NCBI RefSeq assembly: GCF_026319305.1
Contig: NZ_JAPDMV010000014.1
Coordinates: 1-64,000, forward strand
Origin: Methylophaga sp. OBS4
GTDB lineage: Bacteria; Pseudomonadota; Gammaproteobacteria; Nitrosococcales; Methylophagaceae
Length of the DNA stretch: 64,000 bases
Direction of reading: 5' to 3'
Translations under genes and position numbers: made by a program
Notes under the pieces: model-generated
Told to the model about the DNA's origin: nothing
The model's input: only the letters and a program-made list of their open reading frames with translations
The model's database searches: none
Shown here: piece after piece, positions 8,807 through 17,509 of the stretch
Layout of the letters: each line of letters opens with the position of its first letter
How positions within the stretch are numbered: position 1 is the first letter of the stretch

Positions 8807-9781
8807 ATGGCCTACGATTCTCCGGTGGCGCAATCGGCGATTGATTTTCATGGCCTGAATGCATTGCGATACTCCGCCAATCAGGATAGCGAGAATCAGC
8901 AAACCCTGCGCCAGGTTGCCGGTCAGTTTGAGTCGTTGTTTGTCACCATGATGTTGAAATCCATGCGTCAGGCCAGCCTGGGCGAAGGCATTTTTGATTC
9001 ATCCCAGAGCAAGATGTATCAGGATATGACGGATCAGCAGCTGGCATCGGATTTATCCGCAGGCGGCGGCTTGGGCTTGCAGGATGTGATTTTGCGTCAA
9101 CTCGGGGGCCAGCAGGCCGCCACCGGCAATAAAGTGACAGCCGGTCAGACATACAGCATTGATACCGTAATCATTCGTCCGGCTTTGGGGGCACGGGTTA
9201 ACGCCCGCATTATTGAACAAATCCGTGAATCAATGGGGTCAGAGTCATTGATTTTGCAAAACCCAAAAATCAATGACTCTGACCCCATTGATTTTGGATC
9301 GCCACAGGACTTTGTTGAAAAATTATGGCCATACGCAAAAGCAGCTGCCGATAAAATCGGGGTGGCACCGGAAGTGATCCTGTCTCAGGCGGCATTGGAA
9401 ACCGGTTGGGGTAAACATATTCTGCAGACAACCGGCGGCGATAGCAGTTTCAACCTGTTCAATATCAAGGCGGATGCCAGTTGGAACGGTGAGTACACAA
9501 CGATCAATGCGCTGGAATACCGCCATGGCAAAGCCATCAACGAAGCCGCGGATTTTCGCGCTTATGATTCGTATCAGCAAAGTTTTGACGATTATGTTCA
9601 GTTTCTGCAAACCCAGCCGAGATATCGGGAAGCACTGCAGCATGTGGATGATGCTGAGGCGTTTGTTGAGCATTTGCACAAAGCCGGCTATGCCACTGAT
9701 CCACAGTATGCAGACAAGATTAAACGCATTATGAACAGCGCAACGCTGGCACAGATTTCGCTGGATCTGGGAACCGCCTGA
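8807..9781 (+). CDS. flgJ: Flagellar rod scaffold / peptidoglycan hydrolase FlgJ
   Basis: FlgJ caps the rod (N-terminal domain) and opens the peptidoglycan (C-terminal glucosaminidase). In the 324-residue product the rod-binding part spans about residues 25-100 (GQFESLFVTMMLKSMRQASL). The hydrolase part spans about 165-315, with the glucosaminidase motif QAALETGWG and its catalytic glutamate. The linker at about residues 141-162 is translated straight through a 66-bp perfect palindromic repeat (9228-9293), adding about 22 residues that look alien to the family (ESLILQNPKINDSDP). The frame stays open through the repeat, so the protein is probably functional. Confidence 0.95.
   Translation: MAYDSPVAQSAIDFHGLNALRYSANQDSENQQTLRQVAGQFESLFVTMMLKSMRQASLGEGIFDSSQSKMYQDMTDQQLASDLSAGGGLGLQDVILRQLGGQQAATGNKVTAGQTYSIDTVIIRPALGARVNARIIEQIRESMGSESLILQNPKINDSDPIDFGSPQDFVEKLWPYAKAAADKIGVAPEVILSQAALETGWGKHILQTTGGDSSFNLFNIKADASWNGEYTTINALEYRHGKAINEAADFRAYDSYQQSFDDYVQFLQTQPRYREALQHVDDAEAFVEHLHKAGYATDPQYADKIKRIMNSATLAQISLDLGTA
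9228..9293. repeat. REP/BIME-like palindromic element inside flgJ
   Basis: Two exact 28-base arms (9228-9255 and 9266-9293) form a perfect inverted repeat around a 10-base loop. Each arm is itself a small hairpin (AATCAATG ... CATTGATT around GGGTCAGAGT). The GGGGTCAGAGT core resembles repeats associated with REP-associated tyrosine transposases; that link is from memory and not tested here. The insertion is 66 bases, a multiple of three, and lies in the FlgJ interdomain linker. Confidence 0.85.
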
Positions 9782-9815
9782 TGGTTGACGTCAAGCGTGA
9801 TATGAGGATTCGAAA

Positions 9816-11213
9816 ATGAGCAGCATTCTGAATATTGGCACTTCGGCACTGTCGACCGCACAAACGGCGTTGTCGACGACCAGTAACAATATCAGCAACG
9901 TGAATACGGAAGGCTATAACCGGCAGCGGACGGAACAAGTTACCCATCCTTCCCATTATCAGGGATCGTTTTACCTGGGGGCCGGTGTTACCGTCGGCAG
10001 TGTCGAGCGGCTTTATGACAGTTTTCTTGCCAGTCAGGTCAGAAGTTATACCTCGCAGGAAGCGCAGCAGGATGCTTTCTTGTCACTGTCCAAACAGGTC
10101 GATGATTTGCTTGGATCGTCAGAGTTGAGCATCAGTGACGGGCTGGATAATTTTTTTGGCGCCATTCAGGAAGTGGCTAATGCCCCGACTTCGCTTGCTG
10201 CCCGTCAGGTGGTGTTGACCGAAGGCGAGCTGCTGGCTAACCGTTTTAATACGCTGGATCAGCAACTGACACAACTGGATAAACGTATCGACAGTGATCT
10301 GGGGGTTGCCGTTAATGATATTAACAATCTGACCCGGGGTATCGCTGAACTTAACCAGGCTATTCTGGCTGCCAAAGGCAGTAATGGTGTTGAACCCAAT
10401 GATTTGCTCGACAAACGTGACAACCTGATCAATCAGCTTTCTGAATATGTTTCGGTCACCACGCTGGCGCAGGAAAACGGCACCGTCAATATTTTTGTCG
10501 GTAACGGTCAGGGACTGGTGATTGGCACCTCGCAAGTTAACCTGTCGACCATTGCTGATAATTCAACCAACCCGCCCAGACTGGGTATCGGTTATGGGCC
10601 TTCACAAACCAATGTCACCAACCAACTGGCTGGTGGCAGTATCGGCGGTGCGATTCAATTCCGCGCCGATATTATTGATGGTACCCGAGCCGACCTGGAT
10701 TTTTTGGCTGAATCAGTCGTTACCGCTTTTAACACTATGCATACCAATGGTTTTGATTTGGACGGCAATGCCGGCGGCAATTTCTTCAATCCGGCGGCAA
10801 TAACTGCAGGCAATATCAATGTCGTGATTACCGATCCGCGTGCTATTGCTGCTTCGTCCGGCACTAATATTGGCCCCGGCAACAATGAAAACGCACTGGC
10901 ACTGGCGGATTTGCAGACTGACAAGACTGCCGTTGTGATCAATCCGGGGCCGCCGGCGGTGACCCGGTCATTCGCTGAACAATATGGTGTGATAGTCTCT
11001 GAGGTGGCCACACGTACCCGGCAGGCACAGGTCAGTCAGGAAACGCAGCAGGCTTTACTGCAACAAACCCGACAGCGGTTTGATAGTATTTCCGGCGTCA
11101 ATCTGGATGAAGAAGCGGCGAATTTGATCAAATATCAACAGGCATATCAGGCAGCATCACAAATTGTCGTGGTGTCCAACACCATTTTTGAATCGCTGCT
11201 CAGCGCTATTTAA
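9816..11213 (+). CDS. flgK: Flagellar hook-filament junction protein FlgK (HAP1)
   Basis: First hook-associated protein, joining hook to filament. The 465-residue product starts MSSILNIGTSALSTAQTALS with the axial motif NNISNVNTEGYNRQR. It ends with the conserved block SGVNLDEEAANLIKYQQAYQ and a C-terminal helix. It is shorter than the ~550-residue enteric protein, which means a smaller variable middle domain. It follows flgJ by 34 bases in the flgHIJKL operon. Confidence 0.97.
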   Translation: MSSILNIGTSALSTAQTALSTTSNNISNVNTEGYNRQRTEQVTHPSHYQGSFYLGAGVTVGSVERLYDSFLASQVRSYTSQEAQQDAFLSLSKQVDDLLGSSELSISDGLDNFFGAIQEVANAPTSLAARQVVLTEGELLANRFNTLDQQLTQLDKRIDSDLGVAVNDINNLTRGIAELNQAILAAKGSNGVEPNDLLDKRDNLINQLSEYVSVTTLAQENGTVNIFVGNGQGLVIGTSQVNLSTIADNSTNPPRLGIGYGPSQTNVTNQLAGGSIGGAIQFRADIIDGTRADLDFLAESVVTAFNTMHTNGFDLDGNAGGNFFNPAAITAGNINVVITDPRAIAASSGTNIGPGNNENALALADLQTDKTAVVINPGPPAVTRSFAEQYGVIVSEVATRTRQAQVSQETQQALLQQTRQRFDSISGVNLDEEAANLIKYQQAYQAASQIVVVSNTIFESLLSAI

Positions 11214-11225
11214 CGGGAGATTATG

Positions 11226-12128
11226 ATGCGAATCTCGACTAATCAGATACAGCAGCAGAGTGTTAATGCCATGCTGCGGCAACAGTCGGAGCTGGTTAAA
11301 ACACAATTACAGATTTCCACCGGTGAGCGTTTGCAATCTCCCTCCGATGATCCGGTGGCGGCCGTCCGGATCCTGGGGCTGGAACGTGATCTTAATTTGA
11401 CAGAACAGTATATGAGCAATGCCGATGTCGCTGACAATAAACTGAGCGTGACGGACGGGGTTTTGACCGGTGCGGTTAATATTCTGCAACGTATCAGGGA
11501 ACTGGCCGTGCAAGGGCTCAATGATACCAATGCCGACGCGCGCGCCGGTATCGCAGCAGAAATCAATCAGCTTAACGAAGCGCTGGTCAGCCTGGCCAAC
11601 ACTACCGATGCCAATGGTGAATTTCTGTTTTCCGGTTATCAGTCCAACACCCAGGCTTTTGACCCGGTGAGTTTTGCTTATAACGGTGACAGCGGACAAC
11701 GTAATGTCCGTGTCGGCAGTGGCTATCTGGTTGAAGTCAGTGAACCTGGCGACCAGGTGTTTGTCACCACCAATCTGGATGGCAGCACCCAGGCTATCTT
11801 CCAGACTATTCAGGATTTCACCACCGCCTTGAACAATAATACGATTGGTACTGCGCCTGACAATGGCGATTTTCTGACCAATATGGATACGGCTTTGGAT
11901 AGTGTATTCTCAGCCAGAACCAAAGTCGGTACCCGCATGAATGCTATTGATCAGCAACGGGCTATCAATGAGGCCAGTACCGCCAGTCTGGAGACGAACC
12001 TGTCGCAGCTCAAAGACCTGGATTACGCTGAAGCGGTATCACGCCTGAGTCAGCAGTCGACCGGTCTGCAGGCGGCGCAACAGGCTTATGTTAGAGTGCA
12101 GGGCTTGTCGTTGTTTAATTTTCTTTAA
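11226..12128 (+). CDS. flgL: Flagellar hook-filament junction protein FlgL (HAP3)
   Basis: Second junction protein, a flagellin-like subunit between FlgK and the filament. The 300-residue product starts MRISTNQIQQQSVNAMLRQQ and carries STGERLQSPSDDPVAAVRI, both typical of FlgL, and the C-terminal DLDYAEAVSRLSQQSTGLQA. I prefer the second of two adjacent ATG codons because it lies five bases after GGGAGA; the first is at 11223. A sigma-28-like promoter for the next gene overlaps its stop codon. Confidence 0.96.
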   Translation: MRISTNQIQQQSVNAMLRQQSELVKTQLQISTGERLQSPSDDPVAAVRILGLERDLNLTEQYMSNADVADNKLSVTDGVLTGAVNILQRIRELAVQGLNDTNADARAGIAAEINQLNEALVSLANTTDANGEFLFSGYQSNTQAFDPVSFAYNGDSGQRNVRVGSGYLVEVSEPGDQVFVTTNLDGSTQAIFQTIQDFTTALNNNTIGTAPDNGDFLTNMDTALDSVFSARTKVGTRMNAIDQQRAINEASTASLETNLSQLKDLDYAEAVSRLSQQSTGLQAAQQAYVRVQGLSLFNFL

Positions 12129-12152
12129 ACTAAATGTATATCTGGCCGAATC
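12126..12152 (+). promoter_or_regulatory. Sigma-28 (FliA)-like promoter for the glycosyltransferase/radical-SAM gene
   Basis: TAAA, exactly 15 bases, then GCCGAATC, compared with the sigma-28 consensus TAAA-N15-GCCGATAA. The -35 element overlaps the flgL stop codon, and the start codon follows 39 bases after the -10. Confidence 0.55.
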
Positions 12153-12190
12153 AAAGTTTATGACTTCTGCTGGAGGCAGTATAGGCCAAG

Positions 12191-14545
12191 ATGATGTTCA
12201 GTATTATTATTCCAACATTTAACAGTGCTAATGATATTGTCGAGACGATAGAAAGCATAGCGGCTCAACGTTCAGGAAGTGTTGAACTGGAAATTATCGT
12301 TGTTGATGATTGCTCAAACGACAATACTGTTAATTTAGTGCGAGGCCTTCAGATCAAGTATTCCTTTCTGAACGTTTTATGTTCTGATAAAAATAGCGGC
12401 CCCGGAATTGCCAGAAACAAGGGCATACAGGAATCTTCCGGAGACTGGATTTTATTCATAGACAGCGATGACAGACCGGCTCCCAACATGCTGACTGTAT
12501 TGAGTGCTGAAATATCTGCTGTTGGCAGGGCTTGTGATTTACTATGCTTTGATTGGGCCTATTCTGCCAATTCTGCTGCACCTGTTTATGGCTTCATGGG
12601 CCGAGATGATTTGGCGTTGTTGATTTCTAATGATAAAGAAGCGATTATTCAGGCCTATTTATGCAGTCAGGTTGACAGTTCTGTTATTTATTCGGCTTTC
12701 AGAAAATCGCTGATTACCGAAAATGAAATCAGTTTCAGGCCCGGTTTGCATGAAGATGTTGATTTTATGTTTCGTTGTCTGCTTAATGCCAGGCAGGTCA
12801 ACAGTTTGGATAACTGTCTGTATTTCAAGAATAATCGTCCTGAGTCTATCGTCAATACCATCAGCCCCAGACATATTGAAGGATATTTTGGCGCCTTGGC
12901 AGCTATACATCATGAGCTGGCGGCGCACGATAAGTTAGATCGGTACAAAGATGATTTCCTGACCTGCATCATCAACATCGCGGCATCCAGGCTGCTCAGA
13001 CTGTTACGAATGGAAACGGATAACAGCGCTTGGCATATGGCGCTCTTTTTCATGTATCGGAATATCAAGCAGTTGATGGATCAGGCGGAACTTGATTACT
13101 TGCCTGATAACAAGGGGGAGCGTTTTCGAACCAAGTATCAGCAGATATTTGATTTCTTTATGCAAGCCATGCTCAACGTTAACACTCAGGATACGGTGCC
13201 GGTCAGTACCATCAAATCGTTTCTGGAAGAAATTAAAAACAAGAGCTGGAGCTGCTATGACCTGCATCATTCCGTGTTTTTGGCACCAGATGAAGTCCGG
13301 ACCTGCTGCAAAAGGTTTTTCCACGATGGTGAGCTGAAAGGCGATGTCGTGTTGTTGGAGGGTGATAACAGCAATCACTTTACTGAGTTTGACTATGAAG
13401 ACATTATTGCTGCTAAATCCGAACTGTATAAAGAAATAAACCGCGATAATGCGCCAGCCTGCAAGGGCTGTCCTTTTCTGAGCTTTGCAGATTGGGGGCA
13501 GCCGCTGGCGAAAGGGATCGGCTATCTGTCGTTCGAGTACCATTCAGTGTGCAATATGAAATGCAGTTATTGCAGCGCAACCTACTATGGCGGCCAGAAA
13601 GTCACTTATGACATTGAAGGTTTGACTGACTCTATTGTCTCGGCGGGTGCGCTGGATAATAACGAATATATTGTGTGGGGTGGGGGAGAGCCGTTACTGG
13701 ATAAACGTTTTAGCCCGATGCTGCAAAAGATCGCCGAGCATGTCCCTGGTGTGAAACAACGGGTGATTACCAATGCCACACGTTACTCGGACAGTCTGGC
13801 CGAGTTGATGGCAAGCAATCAGGCCTATATTGTCACCAGTATCGATGCAGGTACCGAAGACACGTTTAACGTGGTACGTAAATACAACCGTATGTCAAAG
13901 GTAATGGCCAACCTCAAACGTTATGCAGAGGTAGCCCAGCACAACGTCATTATCAAATATATTTTTCTTCCGGAGAACAAACACATTACTGAGCTTAAGG
14001 CATTTGTGTCGTTAATCCAGGAATACCGGCTGCAGAATTGTAACTTTCAGATAAGTTTTGACTTCAAGGAAGAAATCCTGCCTTTTGATGATTTGAAGAA
14101 TATGGTGTTGCTGTATGGTTTATTGCTAGAGCTTGGCGTAAGACTGGTGTTTTTTGACGATTTAATCATGCAGCGACTGGCGCCATTGGATTCGGTCGAG
14201 CATGAATTGCTCAGAAAAACGTTGGCTGAACATGGGCTCGGAAATACATTGGCCCAGGACATCATTCCAGGCAGGGTGACGGTTTGGGGAACCGGGGCTC
14301 AAACCAGGCTTTTGGTGGATAAAAGCCGATTTTTTGTTGGGAAGGAAATAGCATGTTTTATCGATCCCCGTCCACAGAGGATCGGACAGTCTTTCATGGG
14401 TAAACCTATTGTTTCGCCGTCGGTATTGGCTGAAAATGATCTGCCGGTTGTGATCGCTGCCGTGCAAAGTGCGCCACAGATCTATTCCCAATACATGGAT
14501 CTCGGCTTGCCGGAATCCAGACTTGTAAAAGCGTTGGTTATCTGA
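12191..14545 (+). CDS. Glycosyltransferase family 2 / radical SAM fusion protein
   Basis: A 784-residue protein that joins two enzyme types. Residues 1-230 are a GT-A family 2 glycosyltransferase (SIIIPTFNSANDIVETIESI, VVDDCSNDNTV, and the metal-binding region DSDDRP). Residues about 230-350 are helical. Residues about 420-680 are a radical SAM domain with C454-x3-C458-x2-C461 (CNMKCSYC), a GGGEPLL block, and an upstream C424-x2-C427 pair that could ligate an auxiliary cluster. A C-terminal segment (VWGTGAQTRLLVD) resembles nucleotide-binding domains of sugar-modifying enzymes. It lies between flgL and the flagellin glycan genes, so modification of flagellin or its glycan is likely; the substrate is unknown. 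Confidence 0.85.
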   Translation: MMFSIIIPTFNSANDIVETIESIAAQRSGSVELEIIVVDDCSNDNTVNLVRGLQIKYSFLNVLCSDKNSGPGIARNKGIQESSGDWILFIDSDDRPAPNMLTVLSAEISAVGRACDLLCFDWAYSANSAAPVYGFMGRDDLALLISNDKEAIIQAYLCSQVDSSVIYSAFRKSLITENEISFRPGLHEDVDFMFRCLLNARQVNSLDNCLYFKNNRPESIVNTISPRHIEGYFGALAAIHHELAAHDKLDRYKDDFLTCIINIAASRLLRLLRMETDNSAWHMALFFMYRNIKQLMDQAELDYLPDNKGERFRTKYQQIFDFFMQAMLNVNTQDTVPVSTIKSFLEEIKNKSWSCYDLHHSVFLAPDEVRTCCKRFFHDGELKGDVVLLEGDNSNHFTEFDYEDIIAAKSELYKEINRDNAPACKGCPFLSFADWGQPLAKGIGYLSFEYHSVCNMKCSYCSATYYGGQKVTYDIEGLTDSIVSAGALDNNEYIVWGGGEPLLDKRFSPMLQKIAEHVPGVKQRVITNATRYSDSLAELMASNQAYIVTSIDAGTEDTFNVVRKYNRMSKVMANLKRYAEVAQHNVIIKYIFLPENKHITELKAFVSLIQEYRLQNCNFQISFDFKEEILPFDDLKNMVLLYGLLLELGVRLVFFDDLIMQRLAPLDSVEHELLRKTLAEHGLGNTLAQDIIPGRVTVWGTGAQTRLLVDKSRFFVGKEIACFIDPRPQRIGQSFMGKPIVSPSVLAENDLPVVIAAVQSAPQIYSQYMDLGLPESRLVKALVI

Positions 14546-14571
14546 TTTTTGTCAGACAAATAGGTCGCTTA

Positions 14572-15723
14572 TTAGGTGATGGCCACCCAATTTTTTGTTT
14601 CGGAAGAAGTGTGGACGGCATGTAGCAGTTTCAAACCTTCAAATGCATCCTCAATACCAAATACATATTGATTATCGTGTTTTTGGAATTGCCGGAATTG
14701 AGTCAGCGCTTCAGCTATATCCGAGTAATGATTGGCAAAAGCCTCGATAAAGCCAGCAGGGTGGCCAGCCTTGAAACGATTGTAGCGGGCGCTTTGCGCC
14801 AGTTCAACATCGGCATGAGCGCGGTCCAGTAACAGGCGTTGGCCGGTGTTGTCATGTAGCAGCAGGTTTTCAGGGTCAGCCTGAAACCACTCGGCAGCCC
14901 CTTCAGAACCATAAACTCGTATGCGCAACCCATTACGATGACCGAGAGCAGCCTTGCTGTACCAGATATTACAAATGATGTCATCGCTGTAACGAGCAAT
15001 GCATATTGTGTTGTCAATAACTTGGCGGAAACTGCCAAAACTACTTTCCGTGGCGACAACTTCTATCGGAGCTTCTTCGGTAAGAAAGCTGATTAGATGG
15101 TGAACGTGTACACCCAGGTCTAGGGATAGCGTCGGCAACTCTTTATCCTCTAGCCGCCATGCCTGAGGTATGACCGGTTGCCGGTTTTTATCAAGACGCG
15201 CAAATCCTTCCTGTGGCATTTCAACATGTAGCTGTTCTATTTTCCCTATACGTCCTTGTGATATCAGAGATTTCAGTTCCCTTAGCATGGGATAGCCAGT
15301 GTAGTTATAGGTAACAGATAAAAATCCATTCGTTCGATGGAGTACGGCCTTGATTGCTTCCGCATCGGTAACCGAGTTGGTCAGCGCTTTTTCACAAATC
15401 ACCGGGACGTTGGCTTGTAAACAGGCAATCACATCTGTTGTATGGTTAGGAGTGGGAGTGAGAACCGCAATGGCATCCAGTGCAGACTCGTTGGCAAGCA
15501 GTGTTGATAGTGACGGATAACAATTGCTTTCCGGCAAGCCATATTCATGAGCAGAAGTCAGGTTAATATCCTTATCCATGCTAAAACAACCGGCCACCAA
15601 TTTGAAACGATTATCCATTTCAGCGGCGATTTTATGAACTCGACCAACCGCGGAGTTAGTGCCTCCGCCAATAAAAGCTAAACGTAGTGGAGAAGAAGAT
15701 TTTAAGTTTTGATGGGATGACAA
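14572..15723 (-). CDS. Gfo/Idh/MocA family sugar oxidoreductase
   Basis: An NAD(P)-dependent dehydrogenase-like protein, probably acting on a nucleotide-activated or inositol-like sugar. It has an N-terminal Rossmann motif (LAFIGGGTNSAVGRVH), the family block with ICEKALTNS near residue 120 of the longer reading, and a C-terminal beta-sheet domain with HVHHLISFL. I choose the TTG at 15723 as start because GGAG lies seven bases before it and it begins one base after the preceding stop codon, implying translational coupling. An ATG at 15753 would add ten residues and overlap the upstream gene but has no ribosome site. Last gene of the leftward operon. Confidence 0.8.
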   Translation of the reverse strand: MSSHQNLKSSSPLRLAFIGGGTNSAVGRVHKIAAEMDNRFKLVAGCFSMDKDINLTSAHEYGLPESNCYPSLSTLLANESALDAIAVLTPTPNHTTDVIACLQANVPVICEKALTNSVTDAEAIKAVLHRTNGFLSVTYNYTGYPMLRELKSLISQGRIGKIEQLHVEMPQEGFARLDKNRQPVIPQAWRLEDKELPTLSLDLGVHVHHLISFLTEEAPIEVVATESSFGSFRQVIDNTICIARYSDDIICNIWYSKAALGHRNGLRIRVYGSEGAAEWFQADPENLLLHDNTGQRLLLDRAHADVELAQSARYNRFKAGHPAGFIEAFANHYSDIAEALTQFRQFQKHDNQYVFGIEDAFEGLKLLHAVHTSSETKNWVAIT

Positions 15724-15724
15724 C

Positions 15725-16900
15725 TTAATACTCCATGGATTCAATTTTGACATGGTTTGCCAGCGAGGGTGTGTGTTCCGACATATCCAAACTGCTGGCA
15801 AACTCTGTGAATAAAATTCCCACTTTATCGTACGGAGCCACAGCTAAAATTTCACCACTGTTTTTAAGGGGAATAAAGGCAAGGGTTCGACCAGGAGTAT
15901 GATCCTGCAGTCCGGTGAATATGGCCTCTCTACTGGTTGAAACTGTATGTCGGCCGATGTGTCGGCAGGCTTTTTTTACTACCTGAGCGGGTAGCGCTTC
16001 ACCGAGATAGCTGCGAACCAGCATATCGGTATAGTTCACCTCTTCTGAGAGTTCAGCCATTTTGCCATACAAGTCTCCAGGACAGCGCCGCATACATTCG
16101 ATAATCCAGAATTTATGTTTATTTTTAATGAACTGTGTATGCAGTAATCCGTCAGACAGGTTGAGTGATGTAGCTAATGAACGGATGCTCTTACTGACCT
16201 CATTCTTGACTGACTCTGGGATTGAAGAAGGAATGTTGGAGCAGTTAACCTGATAAGGATGAATGGTACAGAACTCATCTGCAAAAGTTTCATACACAAA
16301 CTGACCTGATTTGATAAAAGCTGAGTGACTGTGCAAACTGCCATCAACAAACTGTTCTACCAACGCTTGGTTCGACCGCGAGTTATTCATTGCATTATTA
16401 AGTGCCGGTTCCAACTGCTGTTCGGATATTACTTTTGTAACGCCCCGGCCACTGAAGCTGTCAGTGGGTTTTACTAATAGGGGATAAGATAATTTCGGAT
16501 CCAGTGAGTGGTTTGCCGAAGTCAGAATCTGACTGTATGGGGCTGGCAAGCCGGAGCGATGGGTAAATTCACGAAAAGCGTGTTTGGTATGAAGTATCAG
16601 CGCTGTTTGGTAATCATCATAACCACAAAAAGTTCTCTGCTCAGCGACCCAGCAGCAGGATAAATAAGCGTAGTCATTACAACTTGGTACAAGATAGTCA
16701 AAATCTTGTTGATCAACGAGTTCCAGCAGAGCATGTTTATTCGAATAATCGATGATAAAACTATCATCAGCAAGCGCATGGCAGGGGTCATGCGGGTACG
16801 CTCCACAGACACTGATATGGAGACCGCGGCAGCGTAAGTGTTGCAGAATAGGTACGGCGCTGAAGCTGCTGCCAACTAATAATACTTTTCCCTCAAACAT
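15725..16900 (-). CDS. ATP-grasp family ligase
   Basis: A 391-residue protein with a pre-ATP-grasp N-terminal part (KVLLVGSSFSAVPILQHL) and an ATP-grasp core. The core includes the phosphate-binding loop YPLLVKPTDSFSGRGVTKV (about residues 140-160) and a metal-binding segment near WIIECMRRCPGDLYG (about 270). ATP-grasp enzymes join a carboxylate to an amine or thiol by way of an acyl phosphate. In this sugar operon it may attach an amino acid or other acid to an amino sugar, but this is inference. It lies between the ketoisomerase gene (3-base gap) and the oxidoreductase gene (coupled). Confidence 0.8.
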   Translation of the reverse strand: MFEGKVLLVGSSFSAVPILQHLRCRGLHISVCGAYPHDPCHALADDSFIIDYSNKHALLELVDQQDFDYLVPSCNDYAYLSCCWVAEQRTFCGYDDYQTALILHTKHAFREFTHRSGLPAPYSQILTSANHSLDPKLSYPLLVKPTDSFSGRGVTKVISEQQLEPALNNAMNNSRSNQALVEQFVDGSLHSHSAFIKSGQFVYETFADEFCTIHPYQVNCSNIPSSIPESVKNEVSKSIRSLATSLNLSDGLLHTQFIKNKHKFWIIECMRRCPGDLYGKMAELSEEVNYTDMLVRSYLGEALPAQVVKKACRHIGRHTVSTSREAIFTGLQDHTPGRTLAFIPLKNSGEILAVAPYDKVGILFTEFASSLDMSEHTPSLANHVKIESMEY

Positions 16901-16903
16901 TAA

Positions 16904-17347
16904 TCAGGCATTCCTTTGTTTTGCCATGGAGAGAAATTGCTCATAATCACGAACATAATCATTTGGATCATATAGCTGATCAGTGAGTATCAGCAGGACA
17001 CAGTCAGCTGAGAAGTCATGCATTTCTCTCCATAACAACCCTGATAGGAATAATCCCTGCTCTGGTGAATCCAGCCAGTGCTCTTGTTTCTCTGAACCAT
17101 CATCAGTGATGAAACGACAAGCTCCTTTCAGGCAGATTACCAGTTGTTGGAGATGTTGATGGGCGTGGAAACCGCGAGCTATGTCTGTTCGAGTATCGTA
17201 TATGTAATAAACCCGCTTGATATTAAATGGTACATTTTTACTAGTCTCTAATGCGATCAGAGAGCCTCTGTCATCACCCATCGGGTCTAGTTGTAACAAA
17301 CTAACCGAACCCATTGGGTCTGGTTGTAACAAATTAACCGAACACAT
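16904..17347 (-). CDS. FdtA/QdtA-type dTDP-sugar 3,4-ketoisomerase (cupin)
   Basis: A 147-residue WxcM/FdtA-like cupin. The family isomerises dTDP-4-keto-6-deoxyglucose to the 3-keto sugar used to make Fuc3N or Qui3N. Motifs: GSLIALE, VYYIYDT, RGFHAHQHLQQL (the catalytic and substrate-binding histidine region) and GLFLSGLLWREMHDF. The N-terminus contains two copies of an 11-residue unit (SVNLLQPDPMG, SVSLLQLDPMG), encoded by a 33-bp tandem repeat. The ATG start is supported by AGGTGG seven bases upstream. First gene of the leftward operon, with its own sigma-54 promoter. Confidence 0.85.
   Translation of the reverse strand: MCSVNLLQPDPMGSVSLLQLDPMGDDRGSLIALETSKNVPFNIKRVYYIYDTRTDIARGFHAHQHLQQLVICLKGACRFITDDGSEKQEHWLDSPEQGLFLSGLLWREMHDFSADCVLLILTDQLYDPNDYVRDYEQFLSMAKQRNA
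17277..17342. repeat. 33-bp tandem duplication in the ketoisomerase N-terminus
   Basis: Copies at 17277-17309 and 17310-17342 differ at only three positions. The duplication keeps the reading frame and doubles an 11-residue segment just before the cupin fold. Confidence 0.95.
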
Positions 17348-17390
17348 TTAGCGCCACCTGTTGCTGTTTAACTGGACTATAGCACACAGC

Positions 17391-17406
17391 AGCAAAATCC
17401 ACGCCA
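17391..17406 (-). promoter_or_regulatory. Sigma-54 promoter for the leftward glycan operon
   Basis: Read on the minus strand: TGGCGT-N5-TTGCT, with GG and GC 10 bases apart. It is 44 bases before the ketoisomerase ATG. Confidence 0.7.
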
Positions 17407-17493
17407 GTCCGGTAATAACTAGTGTTTTCTGATAGTAACGTGGTTAGTGGAAGATTATGAATAGGCGCTTCGTGCATACAAACGCATATTCTG

Positions 17494-17509
17494 TGGCATA
17501 ACATTTGCG
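17494..17509 (+). promoter_or_regulatory. Sigma-54 promoter for the rightward glycan operon
   Basis: TGGCAT-N5-TTGCG, a near-consensus RpoN site, 59 bases before the aminotransferase ATG. An alternative sigma-70 reading uses TTGCGT (17505-17510) and TAATCT (17528-17533) with a 17-base spacer; the two overlap. Confidence 0.7.

Noticed and set aside
15724-15801. Longer N-terminus of the Gfo/Idh/MocA gene starting at 15801
   Set aside because: It would overlap the ATP-grasp gene by 77 bases and lacks a ribosome site; the coupled TTG at 15723 is better placed.
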